From: Acanthaster planci
Lineage: Eukaryota > Echinodermata > Asteroidea > Valvatida > Acanthasteridae
Direction of reading: 5' to 3'
Assembly: GCF_001949145.1 (NCBI RefSeq)
Contig: NW_019091365.1
Span: forward strand, 2,748,423 to 2,812,422
DNA length: 64,000 nt
Position 1 is the stretch's first letter; each line of letters starts with the position of its first letter. A program made the translations under genes and the position numbers. The notes under the pieces are model-generated. The model was not told the origin of the DNA and made no database searches. It saw only the letters and a list, made by a program, of their open reading frames with translations. Shown here piece after piece: positions 58,801 to 64,000 of the stretch.

Positions 58801-60578
58801 GGAATGCTGACTTGTTACAAGACGAGAAAAAATGTTATATACAGTGCAGAGTCGATCTCCACCGGAAAAAAACACAGATTTAAACGGGACGAAACAAGAA
58901 TGTGTATCTGTGTATATAAAAAAGCAAGTATTTGTGCACAGTCTTAAGTGGCAAATGCCAATATTTTGCAGTTATTCGGTGAAAATACAAACCTAATGCT
59001 ATATTTAATTCATATTGAAACTACACCTACATGATTTTTTCTTTTACCTTTTTTCCATTTATATTACAGCATATCTATTTGTTTTTTTCTGGATCACAAT
59101 TAGTTAACTGGGCAACTGCCTAACAGCACCGATGATATAACTGATAGTAATACATTATCACACTTGATCCATTCCTGAAATCAAGCAGCTACCATATTGC
59201 AGTGATCAAGTTTCTTCTGGCCAAAACATAAGAACATAATCACGCAGCCTGGGTATGAAGAAAAAGTGAAGCCAAATACATAACATATGTACACGGGATG
59301 TCAGTCTTTTCTGGTTACAAAGATACCCACATAGAGGGAAGCAAAACTGTTTAGCACTTGGGCATAAGATAGGTAGCATAAAAACGATAAATATACAGTG
59401 TTATCGCAATCTGCAAGCTTTTAACAGTCATCAATCAAGAAAAGAAAAGGCTTGAATGGTGTTTGCAACAACCTTCACACTACAGCTTTCATTTGCTAAA
59501 ACACTCTTCACAGCATTACTCTAACTTCAACCCACTGATGCTACGACAAAAAAGTACCTAAGTTACCACATTTCAAGATGCCTTCGACCTTTGAACAACA
59601 CCTAGAGAGGAAAAGGAAAGCAGTTTGACAGACTAACTGTACTGTTATTTTGTTTTTTAGATTGAAAAATGCTTTGTTGTTGCCAATTACGACATAGCCA
59701 CACTGTCAAAGAAGGATGACATTTTATGCAGTCTGTCACTCCAACCATTTGCATCCAAGACTGAAAGACAGCTTTCTGCTATGTACAATACTATAGGCAC
59801 CAGACTACACCCTCCCCTGGGACACCACCTACACTCCTGGACATACATGCAGCAGCACAGTATTTGTAAGAATATTTACCAAAAACCCCAAAACAAAAAC
59901 TGCAAATACAGAGCCAGTACTGTAGCCTTGGGAACACCCATAACTTGTGGATCAGGCCAACAACCCCTATTCATGTTTCACTGCAAACACCACTCCCTCA
60001 TTGCAAGTACAACACTTACATCCTAACAGCTGACAATTTACAAATTACTATTTCATATGCATAACAAGCTTTATCATTCCATTTATCTCTCTATCTCAAG
60101 ACATTCTTACTAAAGAAATGTTTCAAGTAGAGGATACGCAAAGACCTACAACGGCACATGCCCCACAGCTGCTCAACAACCCTCGAGTTTCATCCCGACT
60201 CAAAGGTAAGTGGCTGTCCTCCTGCTGTAACTTGTATTAGATGGCGCTTCCCGACAGAGGTCATTCCATTGACATAGACCTGATGCGGAGGTCATGTTCA
60301 CATGTCATTAACCCATGCCAGTGGTCATTTCCTCATGTCCCAGATCAAGGTGCCCCCTTTCCAATGCTGAGGTCACGCTCTGGTCATCAAAGGTCACTGG
60401 AACTAGAGAGAGAGAGGTCTTACCCAGGTGGTTTTGTACAGGTCAAATCTTTGAGATGCTACTGAAGAATGAGGGAGGTCACATTCCGGTGCCAAAGGTC
60501 GCAGACTCCACATGCCCGAGGTCATTTGTGTTTTTCTCTCCCCTGTAAAAATGCCAAACGGAGCAGGCGAGCGGGCAT
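55800..60578 (-). other. Probable long 3' UTR of the PMCA gene (extent uncertain)
   Basis: Below the ATP2B stop codon the minus strand runs about 4.8 kb without coding potential or clear transposon boundaries. The composition is AT-rich with several minus-strand AATAAA-type hexamers, for example at 56310-56315. Vertebrate PMCA transcripts often have long 3' UTRs. The true end could be anywhere in this interval. Confidence 0.35.
60258..60524 (+). promoter_or_regulatory. Cluster of AGGTCA half-sites
   Basis: Seven exact AGGTCA hexamers, all on the plus strand, begin at 60258, 60289, 60370, 60391, 60440, 60476 and 60519. TGGTCA variants also occur, one forming a DR4 with the 60391 site (60381-60396). 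AGGTCA is the nuclear-receptor half-site. The cluster lies in the probable 3' UTR of ATP2B, just beyond the stop codon. Function is unproven; a decayed repeat is the alternative. Confidence 0.4.
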
Positions 60579-60758
60579 CTACAACGTGGTCTCGACGCTG
60601 TGGAACGACACCGTGGGGGCGCTATCCTCATCCTTCTTGGTGTGCTCGATGTCATACTCGTCCATTGGGGGCGCCATGAACTCGTGGACGGAGTTGCTCA
60701 GGCTCTTGCGCTCAATCCGGTGATTGACCCCTGACTGGAAGGCATGGACAACTCGAAT
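60579..60758 (-). CDS. ATP2B: Plasma-membrane calcium-transporting ATPase (PMCA), last coding exon
   Basis: The exon starts after a strong polypyrimidine-AG acceptor and ends at TAG (60581-60579), encoding 59 residues. It begins IRVVHAFQSG, contains SVHEFMAPP and ends VETTL. This matches the pattern of the PMCA C-terminus: the second half of the calmodulin-binding segment (IRVVxAFxS), a conserved S-I/V-H-x-F-M motif, and a C-terminal E-T-S/T-L/V ligand for PDZ proteins. The exon boundary falls where vertebrate ATP2B genes have splice site C. PMCA pumps calcium out of the cell and is activated by calmodulin. The preceding exon is not visible in the next 3.2 kb and must lie outside. The tail between these motifs is shorter than in vertebrates. 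Confidence 0.75.
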   Translation of the reverse strand: MRVVHAFQSGVNHRIERKSLSNSVHEFMAPPMDEYDIEHTKKDEDSAPTVSFHSVETTL

Positions 60759-63700
60759 CTGAAGGGGGCAAGGAGGAAGGAAGAGTACAAAAATGGTGAA
60801 ATGAAAAAAATAAATAATGGCCCATGTGACTGAGGGCGGACAAAAGGATAAGACAGAGAAACAAACTAGGTATAAAAAAAATCTCAAATAAAACACATCG
60901 AACAAAAATGTCAACATATAAGTGAAACATCAGGAATACACAAGGGGGGGTGGGGAGTTTCAAGCAAAGTGGTAACGGACAGTAAAAACACAAAGACTCA
61001 AAGTCAGGAAGACAAGAAAACTGGAAATTAGTAATGGACAGAAAAAAAGAAGACAAGAATAATCCCTAAAGACAGAGGAGGGATCAACTTCAACGGGACC
61101 GTTCAAACCAGAGTTGGGAGAATTCAGACACAGGGAGGGAAAGATTAAGGAAACATTGAACATGTTTAAAGTCAAGGGTTTAAACCCCACAGGTTAAGTG
61201 CAACCCCCGTCATTATACTTTTTCAATGCATGCTCCCAAACCAAACACAATTAGGGATGCAAGTATGATGACATTTGCTAGTTTATCACACTCAGAGGAA
61301 GGTACAACAGTGTGTGTTGGGGCTTCAAGGCAAGTTGGAGGGGCACAGCTTGATTTTGAGATCAAATGGTGACACACACAAACCGCTCATGCATGCATGG
61401 TCAAAACGCGAATCTAATGAAGCTTCATCTCCAACATACATGTACCCAAACCGTCTAAGATCCTCTACAATCCATGAGGTTCTGGACAATTTTTTTTTTA
61501 GGAAGGAAGTGAAAAGTGAACTGGGGCCACTGTTGCTTATTATAATGGGGCTAGATGCGCCATGAAAGTTGGAGTGTGTCCCCAATGAATGTGCTACCTT
61601 CATTTTCTGCATGGCAATGGATTTAAGAAGGTCCCCTGGCGAGACCCGTCTTGGCATTTGGGGTTAAATTAATAAATATTCCCAAATTCAAATGACCCGT
61701 TCATTTTGATACTCTTTATTCAAAAGCCCAGTGTCTAAGTGTATGGTCGAGTCAGTGCTTTGCACACGATCCAAACCCTGATTGGTTATTTTTCGGGTAC
61801 TGTCTGCCTTTGTGAAGGAGCCATTGAGGGCATTGTTCAGGACTGTTTCTAAAAAAAAAACAGAAAGAGGTGAGGGCACTTCTATGAAACTGACGGCATG
61901 TGTGAGCATCCTTCAATGTATCAAATTTTAGTTTCTAGCGTAAAGGGACCGCAGCTCATGGAACCAATGACCATCTCAATGTACAAGAATCGTTAATGTG
62001 GAGTGTAGGCTTTTCACCATTGTTCAAACATGTATATGAAACCCACTTCTGTGTAGGCTATCAGTAGAGAAAAGCAACTGCCTTAGTCATCAGTAGGATT
62101 CAAACCCTTTTCAGCAAATGAGCCAGAGTGTGCAAGAAGAGCATTGAAAGTGCAGTTCCTGCATCAAGTGCTCTGCAAACACTGTGGAACCAAGTAACTC
62201 AGAACACTCTTCCAACAACATTCAATAGCTTGCAAGCTCAAACACAAGTTGGTGACATATGTAAAAATGGAAGTGGCACTTGCATTTCTCTTGGAAAAAA
62301 AAAATCTGAGGAGTGTTAGCCCAAATGTGCACTACATTATGCAAACAGGATGCACAATCATTGCATATCACATGTAAGTTGCAGTATGCCACTAGGGGAG
62401 GTAACTTTACCCCCGAAATAACGAACTAAAAATTAAAAGTAAAATTAAACAGTGTCTTAGACATGACGAAGTGGGGGCTGGACAACACTTACTGTGTCAT
62501 CTTTGTAGAGAAGGGGTGCAAAGTGTGGAGTTTGGGGTCATGACTTGGACAGACTATTTATGTTTATGTGGGGTCACTGACTTTGACGTCTTTCACCACA
62601 GTATTTTTTGTTTTCTTTGGTTGCTCAAGTGGGATCAAAGTTACCACATGTTTTGAGTATGTGAAGTCCGGGCACCATACAATTACCAGATCAGGGTTGA
62701 ATTTGGAGGGGGGCTATTATGCTAACCAGTGTATAAACATTGGGTTACCAGTCACCAAACAGAAGGTCAAGACAGGGCCACAACTTGCACAGGTCAACTT
62801 GTAAGTTCTGTTGGTGTATACGACAGGGGCAGGATACCATACTGTACATAGGATCAATCTGTCTTTTAACATACATGTGGCTTGGATAGACTTAAAATTC
62901 AAAGTGCACTGAGGACTGGGGTACACTACAATTGTTTAGGGTAAGTACGGAAGGAAATTATACAGGTTACAAGGTCATCCAACTGTCACTGGAGTGGGGT
63001 ATTTCTCAACCTCTCAGTAGTATTGATGGCTTTGTAAAATCTCGGGATCAGAGTGCCATTTCAAATCCTGAACACGACATGCACATTGATTTCTCCAGAA
63101 GGGGTGGGGCCGAGTGGTGGTGGAGTGTGTCGGGTGCACAAGTGGAGCATACGCAAGATTGAGAAAGATTACGTTACCTTTTTACACACAGTTGCCAAGT
63201 TTTTGAACAAGGCAGATAAGGGACGTTTTAAGGTCAAAGGTCAAGATAAGCAAAGAGAACACATTAAAACTGAGCAAGGAAAACATTGACGGTGTGTACG
63301 CTGAAGGAAATTGCAGACAACGAAATGAGACCCTATCCATGCTAAATGGGTGCGACCATTATGGACAAAATGCCGAGAAACATATCCTTTTTACTTTGCT
63401 TCGAGAACAGTTCCCCACATAAAACCCGCCGTGACAAAATGGTGTAAAGAAAAGCTACATAAGGGAAATAAAAGATGTACAAATGGGTCAAAATACTTCA
63501 GCATGTCCATAAAGTAATGACAAATTATGCCATGCAAGTACTGAAACACTAAAAAATTTACAAGAAATGATCTCCTTGCCTAGTGCCTAATCAACAAATT
63601 TATTTGAAGGTGAGAAAAATTCTATATCAATTTCTCATTTGTCAGGTGACTCTGTGTGACAGCTGCTGCCTTAACGATGCCCCAAATCTCAAATCGCCAG

Positions 63701-63876
63701 TGTATATGCCCTGCATGTTCCCAACTCAAACGCATGCTGCAAATGTTGGGACATCTCAGTCTTTTCTCTCTTTTGGGGGGTTGCATTGTGAATTTGGGAT
63801 ATTTGTGTGACGTAAATGTATCAGTAACCATGATTTCTATTCAGCTACCGAGAGTGAAAATAACGGCAGCTCTCCC
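60759..63876 (-). other. Last intron of ATP2B (partial)
   Basis: No exon or gene is recognisable in either strand. Five further AGGTCA hexamers occur at 62764, 62791, 62972, 63231 and 63238. The last two are one base apart and form a perfect direct repeat. The rest is unremarkable. Confidence 0.5.
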
Positions 63877-63999
63877 ATGACAGAAGATTACGCTCTGCAG
63901 GCCCTTAGCACTGTTTGTGCTGACATCTAGGTTGACGCCATCAAGTTACTAGCCACTAGCAACATTTCTCCCGGCATTCTCCAAGCCCTTGCCGGCTGA
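63877..63999 (+). pseudogene. Possible retroelement gag-like relic at the window edge
   Basis: A short plus-strand frame reads MTEDYALQALSTVCADI, is broken by TAG, then continues VDAIKLLATSNISPGILQAL. The composition and absence of other coding context suggest the start of a retroelement polyprotein. It runs to the window edge, so identity is uncertain. Confidence 0.2.
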
Positions 64000-64000
64000 C

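Noticed and set aside
61325-61657. 110-codon minus-strand frame as a further ATP2B exon
   Set aside because: The sequence does not resemble the PMCA region expected before IRVV (the RGLNRIQTQ-type segment), and splice boundaries are not evident.

Overview
The window is animal nuclear DNA. It has split genes with GT-AG introns, long AT-rich intergenic stretches, many small non-autonomous transposons, and two assembly gaps (16131-16900 and 42518-43354, plus a single N at 8790). The proteins align best, from memory, with deuterostome families, and the small palindromic repeats resemble those of echinoderms. I infer an invertebrate deuterostome, most likely an echinoderm such as a sea star; this is inference, not proof.

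Layout. (1) 2597-4621, plus strand: a five-exon stathmin-domain gene resembling STMND1, with a probable N-terminal acylation signal. (2) 4622-17451: intergenic, with a strand-biased T/G tract, retroelement remnants (Penelope-like and another non-LTR type), an old duplication (about 9.7-11.5 kb against 13.3-14.4 kb), a GC-rich palindrome, a tetranucleotide microsatellite and the first gap. (3) 17452-25237, plus strand: a complete nine-exon FBXO7 gene (555 codons). (4) 25238-29899: the convergent intergenic space. (5) 29900-49579, minus strand: a complete 22-coding-exon UBA1 gene (1061 codons), with every exon joining in phase and with the catalytic cysteine and nucleotide-binding loop present. 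(6) 49580-55800: upstream of UBA1, mostly repeats, no convincing gene. (7) 55800-60758, minus strand: a probable long 3' UTR and the last coding exon of a plasma-membrane calcium ATPase (PMCA/ATP2B). The rest of that gene lies to the right, beyond at least 3.2 kb of intron. (8) 63877-63999: a possible retroelement relic.

FBXO7 and UBA1 both act in ubiquitylation: UBA1 is the E1 that activates ubiquitin, FBXO7 an SCF substrate receptor and PI31-binding protein. They lie tail to tail. Nothing in the sequence shows that this proximity is functional.

I found no convincing new biological system. The observations most worth a second look are TTAA-bounded (piggyBac-type) mini-transposons, two of which keep the same 117-codon frame open; a hAT-type element with a perfect 8-bp target duplication; a dense run of AGGTCA half-sites beside the ATP2B stop codon; a possible duplicated cassette exon in FBXO7; a GC-AG intron in UBA1; and a perfect 22-bp hairpin beside an assembly gap.
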